64,000 nucleotides of DNA from Flavobacterium sp. ALJ2 (GTDB taxonomy: Bacteria; Bacteroidota; Bacteroidia; Flavobacteriales; Flavobacteriaceae): NCBI RefSeq assembly GCF_015594725.1, contig NZ_JADNRC010000004.1:124001-188000 (forward strand), given 5' to 3'. The notes under the pieces were generated by a model that saw only the letters and a list, made by a program, of their open reading frames with translations, did no database searches and was not told the origin of the DNA. The stretch's first letter is position 1, and each line of letters opens with the position of its first letter. A program made the translations under genes and the position numbers. Positions 1 through 10,400 of the stretch are shown one piece after another.

Positions 1-56
1 TGATCCAGATCATGAAAAACTTCAATCGTATAAGCAGGCAGTTCCAAGTTTGACAT
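1..56 (-). CDS. 5' end of a gene cut by the window edge
   Basis: An ATG on the minus strand (complement of 54-56) opens a frame with no stop up to the window edge, giving MSNLELPAYTIEVFHDLD. It starts only 4 bases after the stop of the upstream M19 dipeptidase gene, so it is probably the next gene of the same operon. Eighteen residues are too few to assign a family. Its product would be expected to serve the same catabolic pathway. Confidence 0.5.
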   Translation of the reverse strand, partial: MSNLELPAYTIEVFHDLD

Positions 57-60
57 TTGT

Positions 61-1131
61 TTAATGCCAATTTTTCATTAGGAAGTTTATCCAGTTTTGG
101 TGGAAGATTTTTTTCAAATCTTCTTCAGAGTAACCATGGCTCCTAAAGATGAAAACTAATTTTTGTAAATCGGCTATGGTGTCTAAATCATATGGTGTTT
201 GTTCTGTTCCAAATGCTCCATCTAAATCTGAACCGATGCCTATATGATTTGCATTTCCTGCTAATTGACATATATGATCCATATGCTTAAAAACAGTTTC
301 TAAGTTACATTGCATATCAATTGGGGTAGAAATGCCTCTTTGCCAATTGGAAACTAACATCCAGGCATCTAAGGCACCTCCTATTATTGATCCCCTATTG
401 ATAAGTTCTTTAATTTGATCATCGCTATATTGTCTGTTATGATTTACTAAACTTCGGCAGTTGTTATGACTTGCCCAAATTGGACCGTTAAAATTTTCTA
501 ATGCTTGCCAAAATGCATCATCGCATAAATGAGTTGCATCCAAGATAATGTTTAAGCGTTCCATTTCTTTAAGTAGTTCGATTCCTTTTGTTCCCATTTT
601 TCCAGTTGAATCTGTTCCGTTGGCATAACGACCTGGGCCATAATGTGCTGGTCCGATAGCTCTTAGTCCGTAGTTGTATGCTTTTTCGACATACGATATG
701 TCAATAATTGAATCTGCACCTTCCAAACTTAAGATGTATCCAATAGGTTTTTTATCATTTGGAGTGCCATCATTCCATAATTCAATTTGTTTTTGAAGGG
801 ATTTTTTATCGGTTATTGCAACCATTTCACCTTCTTCTTCCATGCATTTGTACCATGCAACTTGTGCTTGCGTTTGCGCCCAAGCTTGTTGTGGTGAGTT
901 CCAACCTGGAATTGTACTTTCTGGTTTTACAAAACGTGCTATTTGAGTTGCTACTACAATACCAATGTTTCCTTTTCTTAAATCTGGAAACGATACAGTA
1001 GCTTTTTCTCTGTCGGGTTTGTCATTCATTCCTTTTTCTAAATGACGTAAGGTCGTTACATCATTTCTTAAATCTCTGTTCCATTCCATAGCATTCATGC
1101 TTAGGTCTAGGTGTGCATCAAATATGAACAT
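61..1131 (-). CDS. Membrane dipeptidase family (peptidase M19)
   Basis: Zinc-dependent dipeptidase of the renal dipeptidase (M19) family, which cleaves dipeptides, often ones with a D-residue at the C-terminal side. The expected metal ligands are all visible in 356 residues: H7 and D9 in DAHLD, E137 in SLEGAD, H201 in DATH, H222 in ASHNN, plus D302 in GSDLDG. No signal peptide is seen, so the enzyme is probably cytoplasmic. It lies 20 bases after the D-serine-dehydratase-like gene and is cotranscribed with it. In this operon it could release a D-amino acid or amino sugar acid from a peptide-like conjugate; that role is inference. The family call is firm, the substrate is unknown. Confidence 0.9.
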   Translation of the reverse strand: MFIFDAHLDLSMNAMEWNRDLRNDVTTLRHLEKGMNDKPDREKATVSFPDLRKGNIGIVVATQIARFVKPESTIPGWNSPQQAWAQTQAQVAWYKCMEEEGEMVAITDKKSLQKQIELWNDGTPNDKKPIGYILSLEGADSIIDISYVEKAYNYGLRAIGPAHYGPGRYANGTDSTGKMGTKGIELLKEMERLNIILDATHLCDDAFWQALENFNGPIWASHNNCRSLVNHNRQYSDDQIKELINRGSIIGGALDAWMLVSNWQRGISTPIDMQCNLETVFKHMDHICQLAGNANHIGIGSDLDGAFGTEQTPYDLDTIADLQKLVFIFRSHGYSEEDLKKIFHQNWINFLMKNWH

Positions 1132-1151
1132 AGCGTAGCAGTGTTTTATTT

Positions 1152-2267
1152 TTAAATACTTATTTTTTTATTGCGTGCAAGAACATTCCATTGTGCGTAA
1201 ATGTCTTGTTGAGAGTTTATGACTTGAACTGTTTCGTATAGAGCGCAAGTTGGGCAAATATGATAGGGAATAGCATAAATGGAATCTCCTATATTGTATT
1301 GTTTGTTTCCTGTATTTTCTAATACTAGGTGTTCTTCCGAGTGTGATATTGGAATTAATTTGTCATCGTTTAAAATAGTCAGACGTTTGTCTAATGGATT
1401 TTCGGACGCTACAGATTTGTATCCAATATCGATGCATAAAGTGCTTGTCGTGGGTTTAGAAATAACTGTTCCGACTAAAACGGCAGCAGGCTTGAAATTT
1501 TGTTCAGGTAAATTAGTTTGATAATTAATATCCCAGAATATAAATGTGCCTGGACTGCATTCTACATTTTTTTGACTACTATAAAATGGGAATGTATTAG
1601 ATCCTCCAGCAACAATATTTAGTTTATAATCTAGTTTTTGCTCTAGCCTAGAAAGTTTATCGTTTATTTGGGTAAACGTATCTGAGGCTTCTTTAGTTCG
1701 TTGCTCATTTGTACCTTTTAAATGACCGTCGTAGATATGTATTCCTAAAAGGTTTATATTGGATAAATTGATTATTTTATAAATTAAATGTTCCCAATCG
1801 CTTTTATAGTTTATCCCCGTTCGATCCATTCCGGCGTTTATATCAAGATAAATGTTTAATGTTATATTATTTTTTATACCCAATTGAGATAATTCGTTTG
1901 CTGTGTCTAAATTATCAACGATGGTTGAGAAAACAAGATTTGGATATTTTTGCAATAAAGTAATCCATCGTTGTTGCTTTAATCTGGTAGGTTGGTAGGC
2001 TAATAATATGTCAGAAATATTATGGATTGCACATAGTTCTGCCTCAGCAATAGTCGCACATTTAACCTTGTTTATCTGGTATGTTTTATACAGATCGAGA
2101 ATTTCTCCTAATTTATGGGTTTTTATATGTGGTCTTATTTTTTGAATATCACCTTTTACTGATTCGATTAAATGTTCAATGTTATATTGAATTCGGTCGA
2201 TATAAAGTGCTAAAAAGGGAGTGTCAATACGTGTTTCTGGATTTATTTCCCACCAATTACTTTCCAT
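1152..2267 (-). CDS. D-serine dehydratase / D-threonine aldolase-like PLP enzyme
   Basis: Fold-type III (alanine racemase-like) PLP enzyme. Numbered from a longer frame starting 24 bases upstream, the PLP lysine sits in RPHIKTHK at K57. The C-terminal metal site reads PYHICPT, with H344 and C346. In this family a His-Cys pair is associated with the zinc-dependent D-serine dehydratases (DSD1 type), whereas D-threonine aldolases have His-Asp, so dehydratase/deaminase chemistry is favoured. The start was set at the ATG at 2267, 4 bases after the aldolase stop; the longer frame begins with TTG inside the aldolase gene. Placed next to a KDG-kinase-like and a KDPG-aldolase gene, it may dehydrate a 2-amino-3-hydroxy acid to its 2-keto-3-deoxy form. 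Confidence 0.85.
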   Translation of the reverse strand: MESNWWEINPETRIDTPFLALYIDRIQYNIEHLIESVKGDIQKIRPHIKTHKLGEILDLYKTYQINKVKCATIAEAELCAIHNISDILLAYQPTRLKQQRWITLLQKYPNLVFSTIVDNLDTANELSQLGIKNNITLNIYLDINAGMDRTGINYKSDWEHLIYKIINLSNINLLGIHIYDGHLKGTNEQRTKEASDTFTQINDKLSRLEQKLDYKLNIVAGGSNTFPFYSSQKNVECSPGTFIFWDINYQTNLPEQNFKPAAVLVGTVISKPTTSTLCIDIGYKSVASENPLDKRLTILNDDKLIPISHSEEHLVLENTGNKQYNIGDSIYAIPYHICPTCALYETVQVINSQQDIYAQWNVLARNKKISI

Positions 2268-2271
2268 GTCT

Positions 2272-2919
2272 TTATTTTTTAGATTTTTCAACTACTGTGA
2301 TTAAGTTTTTAAAAATTTCATAGGATTTATTATAATCCAATTGTAATAAAATTTCTTTTGAAAAAAGATGAGACCCAATGCCTACACAGACTGCCCCTGT
2401 TTTAAACCAGGATTTTAAATTGTTTTCTTCTAATGTTACACCTCCGCTAGGCATTAGCTTTAAATTAGGGAAAGGTGCTTTTATTGCCTTTATATAATTT
2501 GGTCCCCCTATCATATCGGCAGGAAAAAGTTTTACTATTTCTGCACCTAATTTGTTAGCATAAATGATTTCGTTTAATGTAGCAGCGCCAGGAATCCAGT
2601 ATAAATTATTTTTAAAGCAATAGTTGCCTATTTCTGGATCGGTATGTGGGCATATAATGCAATCGGCGCCTAGTTTATGATACCCTTCGGCATCGTTTAG
2701 CGTTAAAACTGATCCTACAGCTAACTTAATATTTAAATTATTTGTGTTTCTAAAATTTACCATTTGAGCAAAAACTTCTTTTGCATCTGGAGAACGTGCA
2801 GCAAATTCGATGATTTTAATTCCCGAATCCGAAGCGGATTTTAGTATTATCTCGGCAGTTTTAATCCCAATTTGTGTAACCAAAGGAAGTACTCCTTGCG
2901 TTTTTAAAATATTGTACAT
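2272..2919 (-). CDS. eda: 2-keto-3-deoxy-6-phosphogluconate / 4-hydroxy-2-oxoglutarate aldolase
   Basis: Class I aldolase that splits KDPG into pyruvate and glyceraldehyde 3-phosphate. The Schiff-base lysine is K130 in IVKLFPAD. The active-site Glu and Arg are seen as E38 and R42 in EFAARSP, and the phosphate-binding end reads MPSGGV. At 215 residues it has the normal length. It follows the sugar kinase by 14 bases and is followed after 4 bases by the PLP enzyme. The kinase/aldolase pair is the standard lower Entner-Doudoroff branch and is the strongest evidence that the operon makes a 2-keto-3-deoxy acid. Confidence 0.92.
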   Translation of the reverse strand: MYNILKTQGVLPLVTQIGIKTAEIILKSASDSGIKIIEFAARSPDAKEVFAQMVNFRNTNNLNIKLAVGSVLTLNDAEGYHKLGADCIICPHTDPEIGNYCFKNNLYWIPGAATLNEIIYANKLGAEIVKLFPADMIGGPNYIKAIKAPFPNLKLMPSGGVTLEENNLKSWFKTGAVCVGIGSHLFSKEILLQLDYNKSYEIFKNLITVVEKSKK

Positions 2920-2933
2920 CTTGTAACTATGTT

Positions 2934-3965
2934 TTACCTGTTAATTCTGTTGCTTGAGCCATTTTTGATAAAATGATTTATTTCTTCGGGTGTAGTTATA
3001 GCAAAATCGCCTATTATACTTTGTTTTATAACGCCACAAGCTGTCGCCCAATTGATGCATTCTTGTCCCGATAAATCATTCTTAAGGCTATAGAGTAGTC
3101 CTGCAGTGAAGGCATCTCCTGATCCAATTTGATCAGTTACCAGATGTATTAAATATGGCTTTGATTCGTATAGTTCTCCCTTATGTAATAACATGCCAGA
3201 ATACAAATGTGTTTGACCTTCTGATTTTCTGAAGCTCATAGCAAGTGTTTTTAAGTATGGCATTTTCTCTTTTAGTAACTCGTAAGTTTTTAGAAACCGA
3301 TTTGAATCGGAATCATTTTTATCTGTTTTAATACCAAAATATATTTCTGTTGAATCTAAATCGGCAATAGTAATTGTGCTGTAGTAAAGCAATTCGGGCA
3401 TAATCTCTGAAGGATTTTTTCCGTATTGCCATAGTTTGGTACGAAAGTTAAAATCAGATGATATTGTTATGCCTTTGTGATGAGCTGCTAATATTGCTTT
3501 TTTGCAGACTAAGCTAGCTTCATTGGAAACCCCTGGGCTAATACCTGACCAATGAAAATGGGTTGTATTTTCTAAAACTTCATCCCAATTAATTTCATCT
3601 TCAGCAATAGTTGCAAAAGCCGAATTATTACGGTCATAGATTACCTGCGATTGTCTTATCTGATTACCTGATTCGATAAAATATAAACCAATTCTATCTC
3701 CTCCATAAATACAATCTGTGGTATTTACATTGTATTTATGGAGTTCATTTAATGCAAGTTGAGATAGGTCGTTGTTAGGTAAACGTGTTATATAATTTGT
3801 CTTAATGCCTAATTGAGAAAGTAGTACACAAACATTTGCTTCGGCTCCTCCTATATGAATTTGCATTTCTTTGGCTTGCGTAAATCGATTACCATTGGCT
3901 ATGCCCATTCGTAATAGAAGTTCTCCAAATGTTGCAATTTTTGTTTGTGAGGTATTTGTATTCAT
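2934..3965 (-). CDS. kdgK: PfkB-family sugar kinase, probably 2-keto-3-deoxygluconate kinase
   Basis: Ribokinase/PfkB-fold kinase of 343 residues. The family signature DQIGSGDAF is at 278-286, with D284 as catalytic base and the anion hole just before it. The N-terminal substrate region contains GGAEANV at 39-45. KDG kinase is favoured over fructokinase because the next gene is KDPG aldolase. The start was set at the ATG at 3965 (MNTNTSQTK); a longer frame reaching 4001 runs through an intergenic repeat remnant and has no support. Substrate specificity is inferred from context. Confidence 0.85.
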   Translation of the reverse strand: MNTNTSQTKIATFGELLLRMGIANGNRFTQAKEMQIHIGGAEANVCVLLSQLGIKTNYITRLPNNDLSQLALNELHKYNVNTTDCIYGGDRIGLYFIESGNQIRQSQVIYDRNNSAFATIAEDEINWDEVLENTTHFHWSGISPGVSNEASLVCKKAILAAHHKGITISSDFNFRTKLWQYGKNPSEIMPELLYYSTITIADLDSTEIYFGIKTDKNDSDSNRFLKTYELLKEKMPYLKTLAMSFRKSEGQTHLYSGMLLHKGELYESKPYLIHLVTDQIGSGDAFTAGLLYSLKNDLSGQECINWATACGVIKQSIIGDFAITTPEEINHFIKNGSSNRINR

Positions 3966-4018
3966 AGTTATTGTTTTTTTTTGCCACAGATTACAGATCA
4001 AACATTTAATATTTTTGT

Positions 4019-4069
4019 ACCATTAAGATATTAAGAAAATTAAGCTTAGCTTCTTAATATCTTAATGGT
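4019..4069. repeat. Perfect 19-bp inverted repeat between ridA-like and kinase genes
   Basis: Arms 4019-4037 and 4051-4069 (ACCATTAAGATATTAAGAA and its complement) enclose a 13-base loop that contains the small palindrome TAAGCTTA. It sits inside the operon in a 150-base gap, the largest gap of the unit. It could be an intra-operon processing or attenuation hairpin, or one of the dispersed palindromes common in Flavobacterium intergenic DNA. There is no U-tract on either strand, so it is not a standard terminator. Confidence 0.7.
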
Positions 4070-4118
4070 TCAATTAAAAAAATTAATGTTAATCATTTTA
4101 ATTCGTAACATAACTTTT

Positions 4119-4586
4119 TTAATATAATTCGAAAATTGCTTCTACTTCTACAGGAATATTATCAGGTAAAGATCCCATTCCTACGGCGCTTCTTACTCCG
4201 ATTCCGTTTTCTTGTCCCCATACCTCAGCAAATAATTCGCTACATCCATTAATTACATAAGGGTGACGTAAAAAATCAGAAGTACAATTTACCATTCCGA
4301 GTACTTTAATAACTCTTTTTACTGCGTTTAGACTATCAAAATTAGTGACAATGGTAGATAGCATTGTTAATCCTACTTGTCTCGCAGCCAGCTTTCCTTT
4401 CTCAATATCCATGTCGTCTCCAATTCGTCCTATAATTAATGATTTGTCATCTCTTACGGGGCCGTGTCCAGATAAGTATAAGTATTTGCCATCGACTAAA
4501 AAGGGTTTGTATATTCCAAGAGGCATTGGTGCTGGAGGTAACGTCAGGTTGAGCGTTTCAAATTTTTCTTGAGGTAATAAATTCAT
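4119..4586 (-). CDS. RidA (YjgF/YER057c/UK114) family enamine/imine deaminase
   Basis: RidA-type proteins hydrolyse the 2-aminoacrylate-like enamines and imines that PLP dehydratases release. The 155-residue product keeps the catalytic arginine (R132 in GVRSAVG) and the family C-terminal motif with E149 in VEVEAIFEL. The start was set at the ATG at 4586; a longer frame to 4667 would run backwards into the permease gene and begins with sequence that is simply the permease read in another frame. It lies 5 bases after the permease stop. A RidA next to a PLP dehydratase is chemically coherent and supports a dehydratase role for that enzyme. Confidence 0.88.
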   Translation of the reverse strand: MNLLPQEKFETLNLTLPPAPMPLGIYKPFLVDGKYLYLSGHGPVRDDKSLIIGRIGDDMDIEKGKLAARQVGLTMLSTIVTNFDSLNAVKRVIKVLGMVNCTSDFLRHPYVINGCSELFAEVWGQENGIGVRSAVGMGSLPDNIPVEVEAIFELY

Positions 4587-4591
4587 AGAAG

Positions 4592-5911
4592 TTAGTGTAT
4601 AAAAGTGTTTAATATAAATATAAAAATAATTCCAAGGACAGATACAAGTGATTCCATCATTGTCCATGATTTAATTGTGTCTTTCATGCTAGTTCCAAAG
4701 TATTCTTTGAACATCCAGAATCCAGGATCGTTTACATGTGAACACATAAGACTACCTGCACCTATTGAAAGAACTAATAAATTAGGATCAAGTCCTTGTA
4801 ATTTTAATAATGGTAATAATACGGCTGCGGTCATCAAGCCAGCAGCTGTTGCTGATCCAACACAAATTCGTATTAATGCAGCAATTAGCCAGGCTAGTAA
4901 ATAAGGATGGATGTCTATTTTTATTAGTGAATCAACAATAGTATGGCTAACACCGCTTACCATCATTATTTCTTTTAAGCTTCCGGCTCCTCCAATTATA
5001 AGTATTATTAAGGCAACGTCTTTAATGGCTACGGCATATTCATCCATGATTGTTTTCATGTTTTTACCTGTACGAAAGCCTAATGTATAAGTACAAATTA
5101 TTAATGAAATAAGCATAATGATACTAGGCTCTCCTATTGTTTGGCATAGTAAGGTTACTTCTTCATTTTTCCAAATTAATGGTAATAATGAAGTAATTGT
5201 TAAACCAAAAACAGGAAAAAGTGAAGAAGCTATACTAGTGAAAAAACTAGGTTTTGTGTCTAAATTCAAGGGTTCTTCTGTTGGGACTATGGTGTTCTGA
5301 TCATCTGATTTAATATTCTTAAGTGTGTTTGAGAACAGTAGGCCCGCAATAAGGATAGTAGGAATAGAAACGATAATCCCATAAACTAATACAAGGCCAA
5401 TATCTGCGTTTAAGATATTACTCAACCCCATTGGCGAAGGATGTGGAGGTAAGAAGCCATGTGCCACCGAAAGTGATGCAAGCATTGGAATAGCTATGTA
5501 TACTTTGGGTAATTTAAATTGATTGGCTACTGAAAAAATTAAAGGAACCAGAAGTATAAAACCTACACTGTAAAACAAAGGAATTCCGACTATAAACCCA
5601 GTAATCATTAAACCCAGCCGAACATATTTTTCTCCAGTCCATTGCATCACAGTTTTTGCAATTACAGATGCTGCGCCAGATGAAACGGTAAGTTTGCCAA
5701 TACAGGTTCCAAAAATAATGATTAAGGAAATTGATCCGAGCATATCGCCCAGTCCTTTTTGAACTGTTCCTGTTAATGTTGTTATAGGCAGGCCTAAAGC
5801 GAGACCTGCCAATAAAGATGTTATGATAAAGGCAATAAATGGATTGATTTTGAACCATGTTATTTGTAGCACTAAAAAAATAATGCATGCCGAAAGAATT
5901 AAAATGCTCAT
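4592..5911 (-). CDS. GntP-family gluconate:H+ symporter-like permease
   Basis: Inner-membrane permease of 439 residues with about a dozen hydrophobic helices and the GntP-family pattern, for example the glycine-rich IIIFGTCIGKL region near residue 65 and VGSATAAGLMTAAV near residue 355. The family transports gluconate, related sugar acids and D-serine. It sits 15 bases after the SusD-like gene. Together they give a complete route across both membranes. The ligand is probably the same acidic sugar or D-amino acid handled by the downstream enzymes. Confidence 0.9.
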   Translation of the reverse strand: MSILILSACIIFLVLQITWFKINPFIAFIITSLLAGLALGLPITTLTGTVQKGLGDMLGSISLIIIFGTCIGKLTVSSGAASVIAKTVMQWTGEKYVRLGLMITGFIVGIPLFYSVGFILLVPLIFSVANQFKLPKVYIAIPMLASLSVAHGFLPPHPSPMGLSNILNADIGLVLVYGIIVSIPTILIAGLLFSNTLKNIKSDDQNTIVPTEEPLNLDTKPSFFTSIASSLFPVFGLTITSLLPLIWKNEEVTLLCQTIGEPSIIMLISLIICTYTLGFRTGKNMKTIMDEYAVAIKDVALIILIIGGAGSLKEIMMVSGVSHTIVDSLIKIDIHPYLLAWLIAALIRICVGSATAAGLMTAAVLLPLLKLQGLDPNLLVLSIGAGSLMCSHVNDPGFWMFKEYFGTSMKDTIKSWTMMESLVSVLGIIFIFILNTFIH

Positions 5912-5926
5912 TTAATTAATTTATTG

Positions 5927-7459
5927 TTACTTTTTATCCCACCATATTCTTGTTGTAAATGTATCGCTGCCTTGATGTTTAACTGCCTCTGCTAAGTTAG
6001 CAGAATTAACAGAATATTCGGCAGTTGGGTATTTGAAACGTCTTGGTATTGTGCCGTTTGTCACGTTTCCTGGGAAGTTTACGGGGGTTAAAATTGGGTA
6101 GCCAGTTCTTCTCCAATTTGCATAAACTTCTTGTTCGTCTACAAACAAAGCGATCCAGAATTGGGTGTGTATTTGGTTCATTTTTTGATCAAACGTACCT
6201 CCTGATAAATAAGGATTAGCAGTTAAATAAGGGGTTGCATCTGTTATAGCGTAAGCAACGCCGTAAATTCCAGCATTTAGGAAAGAAGCTTTTACGGCTT
6301 TTTCATACAAACTTTGATCTGATTCTCCTGTGTACCATCCTCTAAGTGCAGCTTCAGCTAGATATAAATTAGTTTCGGCATTACTGAGTATAACAAGAGG
6401 AGAGTCAACTTTGAGAACGGTATTTTGGTTAGGCTCAGAGTAAGTAGCTTGTTCTATTGGTGATGGGGCTATTTTAAGTCCATTTGGAAAACCTTTTTGT
6501 ATTGCTAAACTTGAGTTTTGTACAGTGCCTTGCCAAACACCAGCATATACGCTAATCCTTGGGTCATTTGTTGTTTTTAATACATCAATAAAGGTTTTGC
6601 TAAGTTTTCCGCCTTCATTATTTTTTTTGCCATAAGATGCTTTTGCATAGTCAAGACTTATGGGATCTAAAGCAGATGGATTACGATTTATATCGTTTGG
6701 TCCATCGGTATATTTCATTATTGCATTATCACCAGTATTCAGGATTACTCCACCAGCAATTGCTTTGTTTACCCAAGTTTTAGAAAGTACAGGGTCAACT
6801 TTGGATAATCTCATTCCTAACCGCAGCATTAATGAATAGGAGAATTTTTTCCATTTGTTAATATCGCCGTTGTATATTAAATCGGCTCCCCCGAAGCTAG
6901 GTTTGGAATCGTCTAATGCTAATGCTGCTTCATCCAATTCTTTCAGTAGGTCTTTATATATAAATTCCTGGCTATCATATTTAGGTAAAAAAAGCAAGTC
7001 TGAATTTGCTTTTGCTGCTTCAGAATATGGTACATCTCCATATAAATCTGTAATTCGGTGAAATAAATAAGCTCTCCAGATTCTAGCAATATTTAATTTG
7101 TTGCTGTTGTTTGGGTCGCCTTTTAATGCGTTTATTACAATTGTTACTTCATTTATTGAATTTGGGTATATTCTGGCAAAAAAAGCAGAGTAATAGACTT
7201 CGTTATCAAGATATTTGTCTCCAGCTCCTGATGCTTCTTTGTAGGTTGAATAATGTTGCATCATCTGGCCACATTCAATAATTGAAGTGAAAAAATAATT
7301 ATTGTTCAAGCCGTCGAGCTGAGATCTGCTAAATATAAAGTTTGGAGTAGCTTTGTCTACTGCATTTGGATTTGTATTGATTTCCTCAAAATCTTTTGTA
7401 CAGGCTACTATACTTAATAAAAGGATACCTGTAATATATAGGGTTGTTATTTTTTTCAT
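5927..7459 (-). CDS. SusD/RagB-like outer-membrane lipoprotein (SusD-like_2 type)
   Basis: Surface ligand-binding lipoprotein that works as a lid on a SusC-type TonB-dependent channel. It has a lipoprotein signal with the lipidated cysteine at C20 (LLSIVACTKD), then the typical start of the SusD-like_2 group (FEEINTNPNA) and a 510-residue TPR-like body. It directly follows the SusC-like gene with a 12-base gap, the standard arrangement. The ligand cannot be told from the sequence; genes downstream point to a small amino sugar acid or a peptide conjugate of one rather than a polysaccharide, since no glycoside hydrolase is present. Confidence 0.93.
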   Translation of the reverse strand: MKKITTLYITGILLLSIVACTKDFEEINTNPNAVDKATPNFIFSRSQLDGLNNNYFFTSIIECGQMMQHYSTYKEASGAGDKYLDNEVYYSAFFARIYPNSINEVTIVINALKGDPNNSNKLNIARIWRAYLFHRITDLYGDVPYSEAAKANSDLLFLPKYDSQEFIYKDLLKELDEAALALDDSKPSFGGADLIYNGDINKWKKFSYSLMLRLGMRLSKVDPVLSKTWVNKAIAGGVILNTGDNAIMKYTDGPNDINRNPSALDPISLDYAKASYGKKNNEGGKLSKTFIDVLKTTNDPRISVYAGVWQGTVQNSSLAIQKGFPNGLKIAPSPIEQATYSEPNQNTVLKVDSPLVILSNAETNLYLAEAALRGWYTGESDQSLYEKAVKASFLNAGIYGVAYAITDATPYLTANPYLSGGTFDQKMNQIHTQFWIALFVDEQEVYANWRRTGYPILTPVNFPGNVTNGTIPRRFKYPTAEYSVNSANLAEAVKHQGSDTFTTRIWWDKK

Positions 7460-7471
7460 GCCTTTTGATTT

Positions 7472-10400
7472 TTATATTTTTACATTTAAACTTAAGCCAA
7501 AGCTTCTGGTTCTCGGTACACCAAATTGTTCTATACCTTGAGCATTACCAGCGCTAAAAACTGATTCAGGATCTACGTTTGGGGTTTTTTTATAAAGAAT
7601 GAATAAATTTCGAGCAACAAATGAAATAGATGCGCTTTGGATTACTGATAGTCCTTTTACTTTGTTAATAGGTAATTGGTATCCAATAATTACTTGTCTT
7701 AATTTTATAAAACTGGCATCATAAATAAATTCTGATGTTATGTTTTTCAGACCATCGTAATAAGTTCTTAAGTTTTCGGGAGCAATAACCATATCTACTG
7801 TTGCTCCATTTTTGTCTACACCTTTTATAGGTAAACCATCTTCGCGTCCATCCAAAGTAAGTTTTGTTAATCCCATACGTGTGCCGTATAAGTCGGTACC
7901 AGAGTATAAGCTACCTCCAAATTTAGCATCTATCAAAAAGCTTAATGTTATTGCTTTGTATCTAAATTCATTGCTAATTCCTGCTCCCCAAGGATGCACA
8001 CCCTGACCTAGTTCTTCAAGGGGGCCTCTTTCTATAGTTGCTGAACCGCCGCTAACATTATAAACCGTGTTTCCATTGGAGTCTTTAAGAGGTTTGTATC
8101 CTTTTATTATGCTATAAGGTCTGTTAACATCACTTGAAATAATAGCATAGTTATTTACAGAAGAAGCCATTGTTATGGAGGTTAATTGATCAGTTAGTGC
8201 TTCAACAGTGTTTTTGTTGTATGAACCATTGAAAGTAGCATCCCATGAGAAATTTTTGGTACTTATAATTTTTCCATTAATTAAAAGCTCTACACCTTCA
8301 TTTCTCATTTTTCCAAGATTTAACAAAGAAGAAGTTGCGCCAGATGCATTAGAAATCGTAGTTTCTACAATGTCGTTGGTAGTTGCGCGGTTGTACCATG
8401 CAAAATCAATATTTATGCGATTGTTCAAAAAACCTAAGTCACTACCTAATTCGAATGTTGTCGATGTTAGGGGACTTAATGTTGGACTGGGTACTCTTGA
8501 GCTAGTTGGCCCTTGGAGCTGTTGTCCGTTATGTCCGCCTTGAATCATAGAGTAAGATGGATTCAGTGCATATGGGTCTGGAGTTGCTCCGCCCACTTGT
8601 GCCCATGAAGCTCGTAATTTAGCAAATGAAATCCAATCTGGCATAGTTAGTATATCCGAAATTATTAAACTTGATCCAATAGAAGGGTAGAAAACCGTGT
8701 TGTTCTCTTTAGATAGTGTAGAAAACCAATCCTGGCGTCCTGTGAAGTTTAAAAAGAATACATTTTTATAATCTAAATCTATTGCACCGTAAACTGAGTT
8801 AGTTTTTGTTTTTCCATAAGGATAGGTATAGTTCACCGTTTTTAAGTTTGTTAGAGAGTAAAAGTCGTCTAGGACAAATCCAGTTCCGTCCACTCTTGTT
8901 TCATCTCTAAGTGTCGTTCTTGAGTTAACCCCTATTAATGAGCTTAGTGAAATTCCTTTATAAATATTTTTTTTGGTGTAATTAAGAATTGCTTCAGAGT
9001 TAATATTAGACAATGTCATTTTTGAACCCTGAACATAACCATCAGGAGTATTTAGAGATGTTTTAGGTATGTATCCGAAGAACTCATAGTTTGTGTAGTC
9101 TTGACCTATACGTCCTTGTAAAAATAAATCAGGAGTGAAGTTTAATTTTACATTTGCCATTCCCACAAAGCGATTTTTAGTGTCATTATTCTTAATTCTA
9201 TTGACTACAAATTGTGGATTTGTAGCAACAGGCACTGGATTCCAAGCTACTTCTTTTCCGTTTTCATCATATCCAGGTGCTAAGTTTCGGATGTCTACTG
9301 TATTTGCAATTAAATAGGTTCCCCAGTTTGGATTTGCTTCAGCATCAGATAATGTTGGTCTGTTGTTTGATTTTTCTAGGTTGTATTGTGTTACAACATC
9401 AAATTTTAGCCAATCTGTTAAGTTTACATTACTTGCTAAATTAATTGTTTTGCGATTAAAGTCAGCGTTGGGTACAATACTTTCACTATTCATATTGGAG
9501 AACGAGAGTCTCCCATTGGCCTTTTCAGAGCCTCCAGATAATGCAATGGAGTTTATATAAGTGGTTCCTGGTCTATAGAAATTTTTAATATTATTTTTTT
9601 GTGGGCTATATGGTCTTTTTACCCCGTCAAATTGAATCACATCAGTTCCGTCCATTTTAGCTCCCCAAGACCAGCGGCCAGTAGCTATAGCTTCATTTTG
9701 GGTTAATGGTTTTTTACCAGCATCTCCAGCTCCGTATTCATATTGCCAATCTGGGATAACAGCAGGTGTCTCTAGAGTAAATGATGTGCTGTAGTCTATT
9801 CCGATGCCTTTTTGAGCGGAGCCTCTTTTGGTTTGAATTAAGATTACTCCATTGGCAGCATTAGCACCATATAAAGCCGCAGCGGTCCCTCCTTTAAGAA
9901 CCGTTATAGATTTAATATCGTCGGGATTTATTAAAGCAGTTCCATCCCCTCGGTCAACATTTAATTTTGGAGAACCTGGGGCATTCCCTATGCCAGGTAA
10001 ATTAAGTTGTGTGTTGTCTATAGGTAGGTCATTTACAACATACATAGGTTGGTTGTTTCCGTTTAACGAGCCATTTCCTCGTATTATAACTCTAGTCGAG
10101 CCATTTGGTCCTGTAGCAGTACTGCTAACATTTACTCCAGCAATTTTACCGACTAAAGCATTAGAGATGTTTGCTTCTTTTGCTTTATTAAACTCAGATC
10201 CTTTTAGCTCGGTTACTGCATAGGTTAGAGATTTACTTACTTTTTTAACGCCTAATGCAGTAACAAAAACTTGTTCTAAAACATTTTCAGATGGTTTTAA
10301 GTTTATGAATAATGGAGTCGTACCATTTGTTTTTGATTCGACTGTTTCATAGCCCATATAACTGATAATAATAGAATCTTCATTTTCTGGTACGCTTAGT

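Noticed and set aside
759..1001. Antisense frames opposite long genes
   Set aside because: Open frames on the opposite strand of the dipeptidase, SusC, leuS and other genes have no start context or recognisable content; they mirror codon use of the real genes.
4587..4667. N-terminal extension of the RidA-family gene
   Set aside because: The extra residues are only the permease gene read in another frame; normal RidA length is reached from 4586.
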